Origin: Colwellia sp.
GTDB taxonomy: Bacteria > Pseudomonadota > Gammaproteobacteria > Enterobacterales > Alteromonadaceae
DNA length: 64,000 bases
Assembly (NCBI GenBank): GCA_013215295.1
Contig: JABSOZ010000008.1
Span: 62,001 to 126,000, forward strand
Direction of reading: 5' to 3'
Positions 34,880 through 43,603 of this stretch are shown piece after piece. Below the pieces are notes generated by a model. That model saw only the letters and a program-made list of their open reading frames with translations, did not search any database and had not been told where the DNA came from. The translations under genes were made by a program, and so were the position numbers. Numbering within the stretch: the stretch's first letter is position 1; the number at the start of each line of letters is the position of its first letter.

Positions 34880-36904
34880 ATGAATACTTTTGAAAATATA
34901 AAAATCAAGATGTTAATCGTTGTCGCAATTATAACAATGAGTTTCGCAGCGACAGCTTTAGAAAGGATCCCTGTGCATTTCATTGTTGCTGCCGAGCACC
35001 AAAACGGTACAGGAATGCAGGCCTCATTGGCTGATTTAGATAACGGCATTGCGCAATTGAACAACTTTTTCAATGAATTAGGCATCGAGTTTTACCGCGA
35101 CGATGTCGTATACATCACTAATAATGATGTTGAAGGTATCAACAATCCTCGCTGGAGTACCGACAATGAAGAACAAATAAGCCCTTGGTTTTCATATGGA
35201 AAAATGAATATTGTGGTTGCTGATCTTGAAGACGTCGCGGGCCATGCTTATTGGCACTATGAACAACGCGATGTGATTGAAATTGAAGCTGAACGATTGG
35301 ATAGTTCTACCATTGCTCATGAAGTTGGTCACAATTTTAGCTTGAAGCATACTTATCAAAATTCAACAGATGAATCTATTGCAGTTATGGAGAGTGATAA
35401 TGGCTACAAATATGGGGATACGGTAATAGATACGCCTGTTGATCCAGGCGAAAGAGACTATTTTGATGATTGCCACTGGTTCGAAGGAAGTGCCTTTGAT
35501 ATCGAGGGCGTAGAGTATGCCCCCGATGGTTACAATGTCATGGGGAAAGGTCAACACACGTGCCGTAACAGGTTTAGCGACGAGCAAAAACAGCGCATGG
35601 TTCGTATTATCCAAACTTACAAATTTCATTTATTTGATAAATACGGTTCAAATCAAAACCCCAGTTGTGCAAATTCAGCTAAAGTCACCCATTTCCCTAG
35701 TGACGAAAGTTTTGATTACGAAAAAATAGTTAACAACCTGCCTTGGGTGCAAGACGTATTTAATGACAATGATTTCAATTGGAAAATTGATGTTAAGACC
35801 AGTTCTTCAAGCACAGGTGCAAGTTCATCTCAGGCAGGTCATAATTTTATTCACATTGACGCAGGTCATGAATTCTTAAGTGCCGGCGATCAAGTCAATT
35901 TATTAAGTCCCTGTTATGACTTATCAAGCCAAAATATGGCAGAGATTGACTTTTATTATCACATGTATGGCGTCGACATAGGTAAACTCAGTTTAGAGGT
36001 TTCCACTGATAATGGTGCTTCTTGGTTTGAGCTATGGAGCAAAGAGCATCAACAGCATAACGCTGGTGAAACGTGGAGCAGAGCTACCGTTAGTTTGGCT
36101 AATTATCTAAATAAATCTATTCAACTAAAACTCAAAGGTCAAGTTATTGGTGGCAGTAAAGGAGATATCTCACTCGATACTATCACTTTGCGAACAAGTC
36201 CTGTCGGCGAAAAACCAGTAATTACCGGACAACAAGCCTTATCAACGAATGAAGACCAAAGTTTAACATTAACAGTTGCAGACCTTACTTATGCCAACGA
36301 GGGTAACGTTGATGATTTAATCATAGCTCCGGGTGAAAACTATCAAATGAACGAAAAAACAATCACCCCTGACAGAAATTTTAATGGCAGGTTATTTGTT
36401 GCTGTGAGTGCAATAAATAACGGTACACAAAGCGCGCCATATATCACCACTATTGATGTTATTCCGGTAAATGATGAGCCGACAGCAGTGGATGATAATA
36501 TTGTCGTTTTACAAGACTCAATGGATAATATAATCGATGTACTGGGTAATGATACCGATGTCGACCAAGATATATTAACGTTGAGTCAGGTGAATTATGA
36601 TGGTAGCGGAAACTTTACGCTAAGTGATAATAAGATTATGTTCACGCCACCTAACGGCATTATTGGTACCGAAAATTTAACTTATATCGTTAATGATAGT
36701 AAAGGCGGTACCGCAACAGGTAAGCTTATTATCACCATAACTGCGGCAACATTTGAGAATAGTGGTAATTCTGCTAACCCTAAACAATCTTCAGGTGGCA
36801 GCCTTTATTCGCTAGTTATATTTTTACTTCTACTTTTAATAAACAGCCTAAAACCATTCTTTACTAGCGCTATAACTGATACCCGTTTACAGAAATCAGC
36901 ATGA
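34880..36904 (+). CDS. Secreted zinc metalloprotease, MAM and cadherin-like domains, GlyGly-CTERM
   Basis: A 674-residue exported protein. Order: signal peptide (cleavage near SFAATA); zinc protease domain (about 30-255) with the metzincin-like motif HEVGHNFSLKH (H147, E148, H151, H157) and a possible Met-turn YNVMGKGQ; a MAM-like domain (about 285-430; DFNWKIDVKT, LSPCYDLSS, GDISLDTITL); two cadherin-like repeats (about 440-640; VNDEPTAVDDN); and SSGGSLYSLVIFLLLLLI plus basic residues at the end, which fits a GlyGly-CTERM sorting tail for type II secretion and rhombosortase. In the zinc motif Ser154 stands where metzincins usually have Gly. Paralogue of 37326-39227. Confidence 0.87.
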   Translation: MNTFENIKIKMLIVVAIITMSFAATALERIPVHFIVAAEHQNGTGMQASLADLDNGIAQLNNFFNELGIEFYRDDVVYITNNDVEGINNPRWSTDNEEQISPWFSYGKMNIVVADLEDVAGHAYWHYEQRDVIEIEAERLDSSTIAHEVGHNFSLKHTYQNSTDESIAVMESDNGYKYGDTVIDTPVDPGERDYFDDCHWFEGSAFDIEGVEYAPDGYNVMGKGQHTCRNRFSDEQKQRMVRIIQTYKFHLFDKYGSNQNPSCANSAKVTHFPSDESFDYEKIVNNLPWVQDVFNDNDFNWKIDVKTSSSSTGASSSQAGHNFIHIDAGHEFLSAGDQVNLLSPCYDLSSQNMAEIDFYYHMYGVDIGKLSLEVSTDNGASWFELWSKEHQQHNAGETWSRATVSLANYLNKSIQLKLKGQVIGGSKGDISLDTITLRTSPVGEKPVITGQQALSTNEDQSLTLTVADLTYANEGNVDDLIIAPGENYQMNEKTITPDRNFNGRLFVAVSAINNGTQSAPYITTIDVIPVNDEPTAVDDNIVVLQDSMDNIIDVLGNDTDVDQDILTLSQVNYDGSGNFTLSDNKIMFTPPNGIIGTENLTYIVNDSKGGTATGKLIITITAATFENSGNSANPKQSSGGSLYSLVIFLLLLLINSLKPFFTSAITDTRLQKSA

Positions 36905-36982
36905 GTGATAAATCCGCTAAATGTTGTTTGATCAGAGTAATAAACGAAATCGAATAACAGTTTTTTTTATTCATCTTTAAAA

Positions 36983-37021
36983 TGACTTACTTGCAGGTAG
37001 CTGCTTTATCTGCAAGTAAGT
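36983..37021 (+). terminator. Hairpin after the first protease gene
   Basis: GACTTACTTGCAG and CTGCAAGTAAGTC form a long inverted repeat (13 bp) with a loop of about 13 nt. No good T-run follows, so termination is likely but not certain. Confidence 0.5.
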
Positions 37022-37147
37022 CAGCCATTCATCTGCAACATGATAAATTTCTGCTAGATCCGATTTGTCTTGTCGCTCAAAGGACAAACAACAGCTATTT
37101 CAAAATCGATTGATATTTAAGCATATCTTTTAAATGTCATTTAAAGG

Positions 37148-37192
37148 TCTGTTCTTTCTTAAGCCATATACAGCTTGATTTCCTGCTGTTAG
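37148..37192 (+). promoter_or_regulatory. Shared upstream element, copy 2
   Basis: TCTGTTCTT and GCCATATACAG with the same 15-bp offset as at 34684-34728, then a diverged stretch ending CTGTTAG. It lies about 130-180 bp before the second protease start, a position like that of copy 1 relative to its gene. Confidence 0.45.
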
Positions 37193-37271
37193 TTTTATAA
37201 TCAACTAGTCAAATATTACTAATAATTTGATGGAGTAGAGATTAGTGAAATCTACTAGTTACACACTATAA

Positions 37272-37303
37272 AAATAATTAAATAATTAAATAATTAAATA
37301 ATT
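37272..37303. repeat. Four tandem copies of AAATAATT
   Basis: Four exact head-to-tail copies of the octamer aaataatt directly before the second protease ribosome site (GAAGGAA). Copy number of such repeats can change by slippage, which could alter spacing in the 5' untranslated region. Confidence 0.75.
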
Positions 37304-37325
37304 TAATAAGCGAAGGAATTAGTAT

Positions 37326-39227
37326 ATGAATAATTTCAAAAAAAATAAGATAACGGCCTTCATTGGCGTTGCCGCACTAGCAACAAGTTTAGCCGCCACA
37401 GCCTTGGACAGGGTTCCGGTAAAATTTATTGTTGCTGCCAGTAGTAATAGCGGTACAGAGGCGCACGCCTCAACTTCTGAATTGGATGCCGGTATCGATC
37501 AATTAAACCTTTACTACAATGAACTCGGGTTAGAGTTTTATCGCGATGACATCGAATATATCACCAATAGTGATGTTGACGACATTGAGGAAGACTGGGA
37601 CAAGGATAATGAAGAGGATGTCGCCCCTTGGTTTGAATACGGCTCGATGAATATTATTGTTACTGCACAAATGGATGGCGTGGCTGGTCATGCTTATTGG
37701 CATTATGAACAACGTGATGTTATTGAGATTGAAGCTGAGCGATTAGGTACTTCAACCATTGCCCATGAAGTCGGTCACAATTTTAGCTTAAAGCATACTT
37801 ATCAAAGTGCGGACGATTATACTATTGCTGAGGCAGAAGGTGCTACCGGCTATAATTTTGGTGACAGTGTTCTAGACACCCCCGTTGATCCAGGTGAAAG
37901 AGACTATTATGAAAATTGTGTCTGGATAGAGGGCAGTGCCGAAGATACCGAGGGTGAAGAGTACAATCCTGATGGTTTCAATATTATGGGTAAAGGTGAA
38001 TACGAATGCCGTGACAATTTTACCCCGGGTCAAAAGAAACGTATGGATCGCGTTATTCAAACCTATAAATTTCATTTGTTTGATAAATATGGCTCAGGTC
38101 AAAATCCAAGCTGTGCAAATTCCACTAAAGTTACCAGCTACCCTAGCACAGAACAGTTTAACCAAGAAGAGACGGTTAGCAGCACGCCTTGGGTACAAGA
38201 CGTCTTTAATGATGATTTCAACTGGAGAATAGATCCGAAAACGAGCGATTCAGACACAGGCGCACCTTCAGCCTATGAGGGAGAAACATTTGCGCATATT
38301 GATGCTGATGGTGAATTTGTCAGCGAGGACTCTACCGCGGCAATGTTAAGCCCTTGTTATGATATTACCGATAAAGCGGAAGCGGAAGTAAGATTCAGAT
38401 ATTTTATGTATGGTGCTGATATTGCTGAAGTGACGTTAGAAGTAACAGACGACAACGGCTCAAACTGGGATGAAGTATGGAGTGAGTCTGGCGAACAACA
38501 CAGCGAAAGCAGCGGTTGGAGTACCGCAACTATTTCTCTTGATCAATATGTCGGTGCAACTATTCAGTTGAGATTTACCGGGGAAGTTGGCGATGGTGAC
38601 AAAGGTGATATCTCTATCGATGATATCCAGTTTGATGCCAGTAATACCGGCTCTGGCGGCGATAGTCAAACCACTCACACGCAAACTTTTGAGATTCAAC
38701 ATTATAAAGATGATGCCGAAGAAGATCTTGATAGTGGCGAAGTGGATCGTTCAAGCTCTGACTTAGAGTTAACCGAAGACGGCTCTGATCAACAGTTAAT
38801 TGGTATACGTTTTAGAGAGGTTAGCCTACCTCAAGGTGCGAAAATTGAAAGTGCTAAAATTCAATTTACCGCCAAAAAAGATGACTCTGGCAGTGTTGGT
38901 CTAATGTTCCATGGCCATGATGAAGGTGATTCTGACCGTTTTAGCTCTAGTGACGACGACGATATATCAGATCGTGATACGACGAGTAAATCGGTACTGT
39001 GGACACCAAAAGATTGGGATGAAGGTGATGCTGGCAGTGCTCAACTAACGCCTCAATTAAAGAAAATTGTCCAACAGTTAGTGAATAGATCTGATTGGAA
39101 TGACGATAGTGCGATTACTTTTATTATTACCAACGATAGTGGCAGTGGTGAACGAGTGGCCTATTCTTATGATGAAGAAGACAGCGGTGACATAGCACCT
39201 AAGTTAATCATAACGTGGAGTGAATAA
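37326..39227 (+). CDS. Secreted zinc metalloprotease with MAM domain and C-terminal beta module
   Basis: A 633-residue exported protein, paralogous to the gene before it across the signal peptide, protease domain and MAM-like domain. The signal ends near SLAATA. The zinc motif HEVGHNFSLKH is at exactly the same residues (H147, E148, H151, H157), again with Ser in the Gly place; the Met-turn is FNIMGKGE. The MAM-like domain spans about 285-440 (GDISIDDIQF). In place of cadherin repeats it ends in a 185-residue acidic beta-rich module (FEIQHYKDDAEED to APKLIITWSE), nearly the same as in the next gene. There is no GlyGly-CTERM tail. GAAGGAA lies upstream of the ATG. Confidence 0.87.
   Translation: MNNFKKNKITAFIGVAALATSLAATALDRVPVKFIVAASSNSGTEAHASTSELDAGIDQLNLYYNELGLEFYRDDIEYITNSDVDDIEEDWDKDNEEDVAPWFEYGSMNIIVTAQMDGVAGHAYWHYEQRDVIEIEAERLGTSTIAHEVGHNFSLKHTYQSADDYTIAEAEGATGYNFGDSVLDTPVDPGERDYYENCVWIEGSAEDTEGEEYNPDGFNIMGKGEYECRDNFTPGQKKRMDRVIQTYKFHLFDKYGSGQNPSCANSTKVTSYPSTEQFNQEETVSSTPWVQDVFNDDFNWRIDPKTSDSDTGAPSAYEGETFAHIDADGEFVSEDSTAAMLSPCYDITDKAEAEVRFRYFMYGADIAEVTLEVTDDNGSNWDEVWSESGEQHSESSGWSTATISLDQYVGATIQLRFTGEVGDGDKGDISIDDIQFDASNTGSGGDSQTTHTQTFEIQHYKDDAEEDLDSGEVDRSSSDLELTEDGSDQQLIGIRFREVSLPQGAKIESAKIQFTAKKDDSGSVGLMFHGHDEGDSDRFSSSDDDDISDRDTTSKSVLWTPKDWDEGDAGSAQLTPQLKKIVQQLVNRSDWNDDSAITFIITNDSGSGERVAYSYDEEDSGDIAPKLIITWSE
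38671..39227 (+). repeat. Duplicated C-terminal module, copy 1
   Basis: About 557 bp encoding the C-terminal module of the second protease. It matches 40744-41299 at DNA level, with long near-identical stretches (for example around tataaagatgatgccgaaga and atagatctgattggaat). It probably moved by recombination between neighbouring genes. Confidence 0.8.
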
Positions 39228-39285
39228 TCGTTAATAATACTGCGCGATAAATTCAGTGCAACAATCCTTTTTTATAACGTTTGAA

Positions 39286-39323
39286 ACGGCCTTAGAGTCA
39301 AATTCTAATTGATTTAAGGCCGT
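39286..39323 (+). terminator. Hairpin after the second protease gene
   Basis: ACGGCCTTA and TAAGGCCGT form a 9-bp stem with a 20-nt loop, about 60 bp after the stop. A terminator is likely; the T-run is weak. Confidence 0.5.
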
Positions 39324-39448
39324 CGTTATTATCTAAATTTAAATTAAAAAATTCAACTTACTCTATTGGTTTGCTACCTGTCGGCAAGGTGTTTGACATC
39401 GTCGTAATGCCAATAGAATATATGATCAATAAAACAGTGATAGAACAT

Positions 39449-41299
39449 ATGAATCAACCAATTAAGAAAAAGTCAGTGCTGCATAAACTCTCTACCATCA
39501 GCATAGCCATGGCACTCACCACCAGCTTAACTGCTGTTGCGTCATACGATTATGGGCCCTATTTACAAAGTGGTAGCGATACCCGTATAGCCGTTTCTTG
39601 GCGAACAAAAAACGCTACTAACTCTAAAGTGTGTTATGGCACGAGCCAAAGCCTAGGTAACTGTATTGACGAAGACAATGATACGGATGATCATACAGTT
39701 ACCCTCGACGGATTAACCCCTAATACCAAATATTATTATTCAATTAACGGTGATGATGGTGAGATCACCAACTCGAAGTTTAACTTCGTTACTTCGCCTA
39801 CTGTAGGTACATCAACTCCGGTGCGAGTATGGGTCATTGGTGATTCAGGTATAGAGGGTTCCGCCGGTGAAAACGTGCGAGATGCATACCTTGCCGACAG
39901 CTCAGCTCACACCGACATAATGTTAATGCTTGGCGATAACGCCTATCAAAAAGGTAAAGAAAACGATTACCAAGACGCAATGTTCGATCAATACGCTGAC
40001 GTACTTAGCCAAACAGTGGTTTGGCCCGTATTAGGTAATCACGACGAAGATTTAGCTCTGTATAAAGATATGTTTCATTTACCTAAAAATGCAGAAGCAG
40101 GTGGTGTAGCGTCAAATAGCGAACAGTATTACTCATTTAATTACGCCAATATCCACTTCATTGCTTTAGACTCAGAACATGCTTCACGCTTGACCAGTGG
40201 TGATATGTTCGAATGGCTTAAAGATGATCTGGAGCAAGTAACGGCTGATTGGACGATTGCTTACTGGCATCACTCGGTTTATAGCAAAGGTAAACATGAC
40301 TCGGATGACTCTAGTGGTGGACAAGCAGAAGATATGCGCGAGCGCGCACTGCCCATTCTTGAAGGGGCGGGTGTCGATCTTGTGCTTAATGGCCATGATC
40401 ATACTTATCAACGTAGCTATCTTATTGATGGTCATTACGATGATGCCAATACTTTTGATCAAAGCGATCACTTAATTGATGGTGGCAGTGGCCAATCAGG
40501 TTATCACAAGCCAACTTTGGGTCCTGCCCCCCATGAAGGCACCGTATATATTGTTACGGGTACGGCGAGTAAATTCAGTGACGGCCCTTATGATTTTGAC
40601 CATCCTGTGCATTACAAAAATATTGACGAAGTATTGGGCTCAGTGGTAATTGAAATAGATGGCTCGACTATGGAGGTGAAATTCATTGATGATGATGGCG
40701 ATACCCAAGATTATTTCAGCATTATTAAAGGGAGTGCTGGTGGTGATAAAACAACGCAATTCTTTGAAATTAAACACTATAAAGATGATGCCGAAGAAAA
40801 TATTAACAATGGCTATATGGTTTTCTCAAGCTCTGACTTAGAAATGAGCAAAGACAGCTCTACTCAACAGTTAGTGGGTGTACGTTTTAGAGAGGTTAAC
40901 CTACCTAAAGACGCAACTATTGAGAGTGCAACCATTCAATTTACTGCCGATGAAGCGGACTCTGGGAATATTGACCTCATAATCCATGGTCATGATAAAG
41001 GTGACTCTGACTCCTTTAGTTCCAGTATTGACGGCGATATATCAGATCGTAGCAAGACGTCGGCATCAGTGCTTTGGTCACCAGAAGATTGGGACTTAGC
41101 AGGGCGCAGTGGTATTGCTGAACAAACACCGGATTTAAAAGGTATTGTTCAAGAATTAGTCAATAGATCTGATTGGAATAATGACAGTGCGATAACGTTT
41201 ATTATTAGTCGCAAGGGCGGTGATAGTACCAGAGTGGCAGAGTCTTTTAATGGCGAACCTTCTAAAGCACCTAAGTTAACCATCACCTGGAGTGATTAG
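39449..41299 (+). CDS. Secreted purple-acid-phosphatase-like metallophosphoesterase
   Basis: About 616 residues: signal peptide (cleavage near TSLTAVA), an N-terminal fibronectin-like PAP domain (about 35-120; YGPYLQSG, LDGLTPNTKYYYS), then a calcineurin-like phosphoesterase (about 125-400). Metal ligands are all visible: GDSG, GDNAY, GNHDED, WHHSVY and GHDHTYQR. The C-terminal 185 residues are the acidic beta module shared with the second protease. Purple acid phosphatases release phosphate from esters, including phosphoproteins. The frame opens at TTG 39371; I prefer ATG 39449 because it gives a normal signal peptide, but the ribosome site is weak. Confidence 0.87.
   Translation: MNQPIKKKSVLHKLSTISIAMALTTSLTAVASYDYGPYLQSGSDTRIAVSWRTKNATNSKVCYGTSQSLGNCIDEDNDTDDHTVTLDGLTPNTKYYYSINGDDGEITNSKFNFVTSPTVGTSTPVRVWVIGDSGIEGSAGENVRDAYLADSSAHTDIMLMLGDNAYQKGKENDYQDAMFDQYADVLSQTVVWPVLGNHDEDLALYKDMFHLPKNAEAGGVASNSEQYYSFNYANIHFIALDSEHASRLTSGDMFEWLKDDLEQVTADWTIAYWHHSVYSKGKHDSDDSSGGQAEDMRERALPILEGAGVDLVLNGHDHTYQRSYLIDGHYDDANTFDQSDHLIDGGSGQSGYHKPTLGPAPHEGTVYIVTGTASKFSDGPYDFDHPVHYKNIDEVLGSVVIEIDGSTMEVKFIDDDGDTQDYFSIIKGSAGGDKTTQFFEIKHYKDDAEENINNGYMVFSSSDLEMSKDSSTQQLVGVRFREVNLPKDATIESATIQFTADEADSGNIDLIIHGHDKGDSDSFSSSIDGDISDRSKTSASVLWSPEDWDLAGRSGIAEQTPDLKGIVQELVNRSDWNNDSAITFIISRKGGDSTRVAESFNGEPSKAPKLTITWSD
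40744..41299 (+). repeat. Duplicated C-terminal module, copy 2
   Basis: About 556 bp, the second copy of the module at 38671-39227. Both copies end at the stop codon of their gene and both begin after an interdomain linker, consistent with a transferable domain. Confidence 0.8.
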
Positions 41300-41351
41300 T
41301 CGTTAACCCTACCTAGTCATTCATTACTAAGGTATTGGTATTCATAAAAAT

Positions 41352-41380
41352 AAAGGGACTCTGAGATAGAGTCCTTTTTT
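41352..41380 (+). terminator. Rho-independent terminator after the phosphatase gene
   Basis: GGACTCT pairs with AGAGTCC (5-nt loop), followed by TTTTTT. A clear terminator for the phosphatase transcript. Confidence 0.85.
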
Positions 41381-41476
41381 AGCTATCTATTTTGTCTGCT
41401 ATTTAAAATAGTTAATATACCTTGCTCACTTCATATATAATATTTAATAATCATACGCTTATCAATTAATCACCGT

Positions 41477-43603
41477 TCAATTGAATAAGGTGTGTCGTAA
41501 TTTCTTTATATCTGATTGGCCATATTCTGTAACAGCAAATATTAATTTATTTTCATCTGGCACCAAATTTAACGGGCTGCTATACGAAAAAGTATTCACT
41601 GGAAATTTTGCTAATGGGGTAATTTTCTTTGATGAATAATCAAAAAAACTAATTTGTTCACCACGCTTAATATCTTCTCTAAAATAAATTCCTCGCTTGG
41701 TATTAGTCCAAAAATACCGTTCTTTAAGAAATTCACGCGCAATAATCATCGTCGAGGCTTTTTGTAAAGTTTCATCTGAAATATCTTTTCGCCATAATCC
41801 CCCTTTCTTTCGCGCATAAAGTAATTGATTGTTTTCTGTCATAACGCCAAACCTTCCGCCGTCAAAAGTGATTCTTTTCACAGGCTCTGAATATAAGCTT
41901 ATTAGAAATAGATCCATTATTCCGTCAGTATCAATGGCTGAAATAATGGCATCATCGTTAAAACTCCACGTAGGATGTTCGTGATCATCATAAGGAGTCT
42001 TTAACATCGAAACCTGTTTAGTCGCTACATTTATAGTATACAACTTCAAACCAGGGGTATTTTTAATAGGTGCGAGAAAGGCCAGTTTTTTACCGTCATG
42101 AGACCAACGAGGAAAGCTAATATTTACGCCCATATTAGTCAATTGTATTCGTTCTTTACCATCTTTATTGGCAAGCCAAATTTCATTAACACCCGTTTCA
42201 TTTGATATAAAAGCAATTTGTTGCGAGCTGTGTGAATAGTTAGGCTGCCTTTGGCTAAAGCCAGACAATAATATTGGTTCGGGACTGGAGGGAATTGATT
42301 GATCTAGACTCAAAGATTTTATCTGGTACTTGCCTAACCTTTGCTGGTAAAACAGCGAGTTATCAACTTTATTAAATGCGGGATAACTAAACCCTTCAAC
42401 ATTCAAGGATTGTTTTACTTTGGTATTGGTATTAAGCCAATAACCAGTGCGGATCCCAGACTTTCGTTCGCCAAAAACTATATGCAAATTATCTGAATGC
42501 CAACTTAAGCCACGCACATCTTCAACGTCTGTTGTAATACGCTGAGATTTTCCGGAGGCAATATCAACAATAAAAATATCTTCACTATTACTATGAAACC
42601 TCCGCGTTAATGCCAAACGTTTACCATCAGGCGAAAAAGCCATATCTCTGTCTTTGTAATTGCAGTCTTTAGCACATGAATAGCGCACAGGTTTGGCATT
42701 TTTCTGAGTTAAATCGAGAAAATAAATTCCTTTTTCATCAGCATCATTGTCTTCGCCAATAAAAGCCAGCAGTTTGTCGTCGGGGGATATATCCAGATAA
42801 TAATATTTTCCGTCTGTCGGGCATTTAGCGATTTTTCTTTCAAACTGATTAAAAATATCTAGCTGAATATAGTCACAAAATTTCTTTTTCTTATCTCGAC
42901 GTGCATAAAACAAATATTTGCCATCGTTACTCCAGACAGAAAGTCGTTCAATCGCCTTATCAAAGGTCAATTGTTTAGCGGGTAAATCAGGTTGTTGAAG
43001 GTCTTTCAAATATAAATTAACGACTTCATCTTGATTAGTCATTTGGTAAACAATAAATCTGCCATTAGGAGATAAAGAAACAAACAATTCTTCACCCGGA
43101 TCTGATGTCACTGTTTCTATAGTGGCCAGCTCGACATTCGGTTTATTATTAGCATAAAACCAAAAAAAGGTCATCAATAAAAAACATAAGCTTAAGGTCA
43201 TTAGAATAAGGTTTCTGTTTTTTATAATACTGGATTCATTAGCGTTATTGCCAGCTATTGAGTTTTCTTCTAGTTCGATAGTTATGGGGGCGACGAATAG
43301 CCGATAACCTGCTTTTCTAATCGTCTCGATAATTTCCTGAGTTTCATCTTCTTTTTTGAAACTGTTTCTTAAGTTCCAAATTACATTTGTTAACGATTTT
43401 TCGCCAACATAACTATTACCATCCCAAATTTTTTCGATCAATTCTTCTCGGGGAATAATGCGGGGATGATTTTCAACGAGGTAATTTAAGACTTCTATCC
43501 ATTTAGGTTGTAAAGACTGCTTTTCACAGTTGTCAAACTGAATAGCAAATTCATGAGGATATACAATGCAACTGCCAAGCTTATACGTTTGTTCAATCTT
43601 CAT
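41477..43603 (-). CDS. Membrane-anchored winged-helix regulator with TolB-like propeller
   Basis: A 708-residue paralogue of the regulator at 32224-34359. The winged helix is at about 1-108 (LQPKWIEVLNYLVENHPRII and SLTNVIWNLRNSFKKED), the membrane helix at about 134-152 (NLILMTLSLCFLLMTFFWFY), and the rest is PD40/TolB-like propeller repeats (LFVSLSPNGRFIVYQ, RLSVWSNDGKYLFYARR, FPRWSHDGKKLAFL). It is divergent from the TonB-dependent receptor at 44133 with about 530 bp between, so that receptor is its likely target. The two regulators bracket the protease/phosphatase block. Confidence 0.88.
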   Translation of the reverse strand: MKIEQTYKLGSCIVYPHEFAIQFDNCEKQSLQPKWIEVLNYLVENHPRIIPREELIEKIWDGNSYVGEKSLTNVIWNLRNSFKKEDETQEIIETIRKAGYRLFVAPITIELEENSIAGNNANESSIIKNRNLILMTLSLCFLLMTFFWFYANNKPNVELATIETVTSDPGEELFVSLSPNGRFIVYQMTNQDEVVNLYLKDLQQPDLPAKQLTFDKAIERLSVWSNDGKYLFYARRDKKKKFCDYIQLDIFNQFERKIAKCPTDGKYYYLDISPDDKLLAFIGEDNDADEKGIYFLDLTQKNAKPVRYSCAKDCNYKDRDMAFSPDGKRLALTRRFHSNSEDIFIVDIASGKSQRITTDVEDVRGLSWHSDNLHIVFGERKSGIRTGYWLNTNTKVKQSLNVEGFSYPAFNKVDNSLFYQQRLGKYQIKSLSLDQSIPSSPEPILLSGFSQRQPNYSHSSQQIAFISNETGVNEIWLANKDGKERIQLTNMGVNISFPRWSHDGKKLAFLAPIKNTPGLKLYTINVATKQVSMLKTPYDDHEHPTWSFNDDAIISAIDTDGIMDLFLISLYSEPVKRITFDGGRFGVMTENNQLLYARKKGGLWRKDISDETLQKASTMIIAREFLKERYFWTNTKRGIYFREDIKRGEQISFFDYSSKKITPLAKFPVNTFSYSSPLNLVPDENKLIFAVTEYGQSDIKKLRHTLFN

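Larger units (their letters stand above)
36905..37325 (+). other. Intergenic region between the tandem proteases
   Basis: About 420 bp without a recognised gene. It includes an inverted repeat ACTTACTTGCAG...CTGCAAGTAAGT near 36983-37021, which may end transcription of the first protease, the second copy of the shared upstream element, and four copies of an AT-rich octamer just before the next start. Confidence 0.5.

Noticed and set aside
37272-37303. CRISPR-like or attachment-site repeat
   Set aside because: An 8-bp AT-rich repeat without spacers; a simple sequence repeat.
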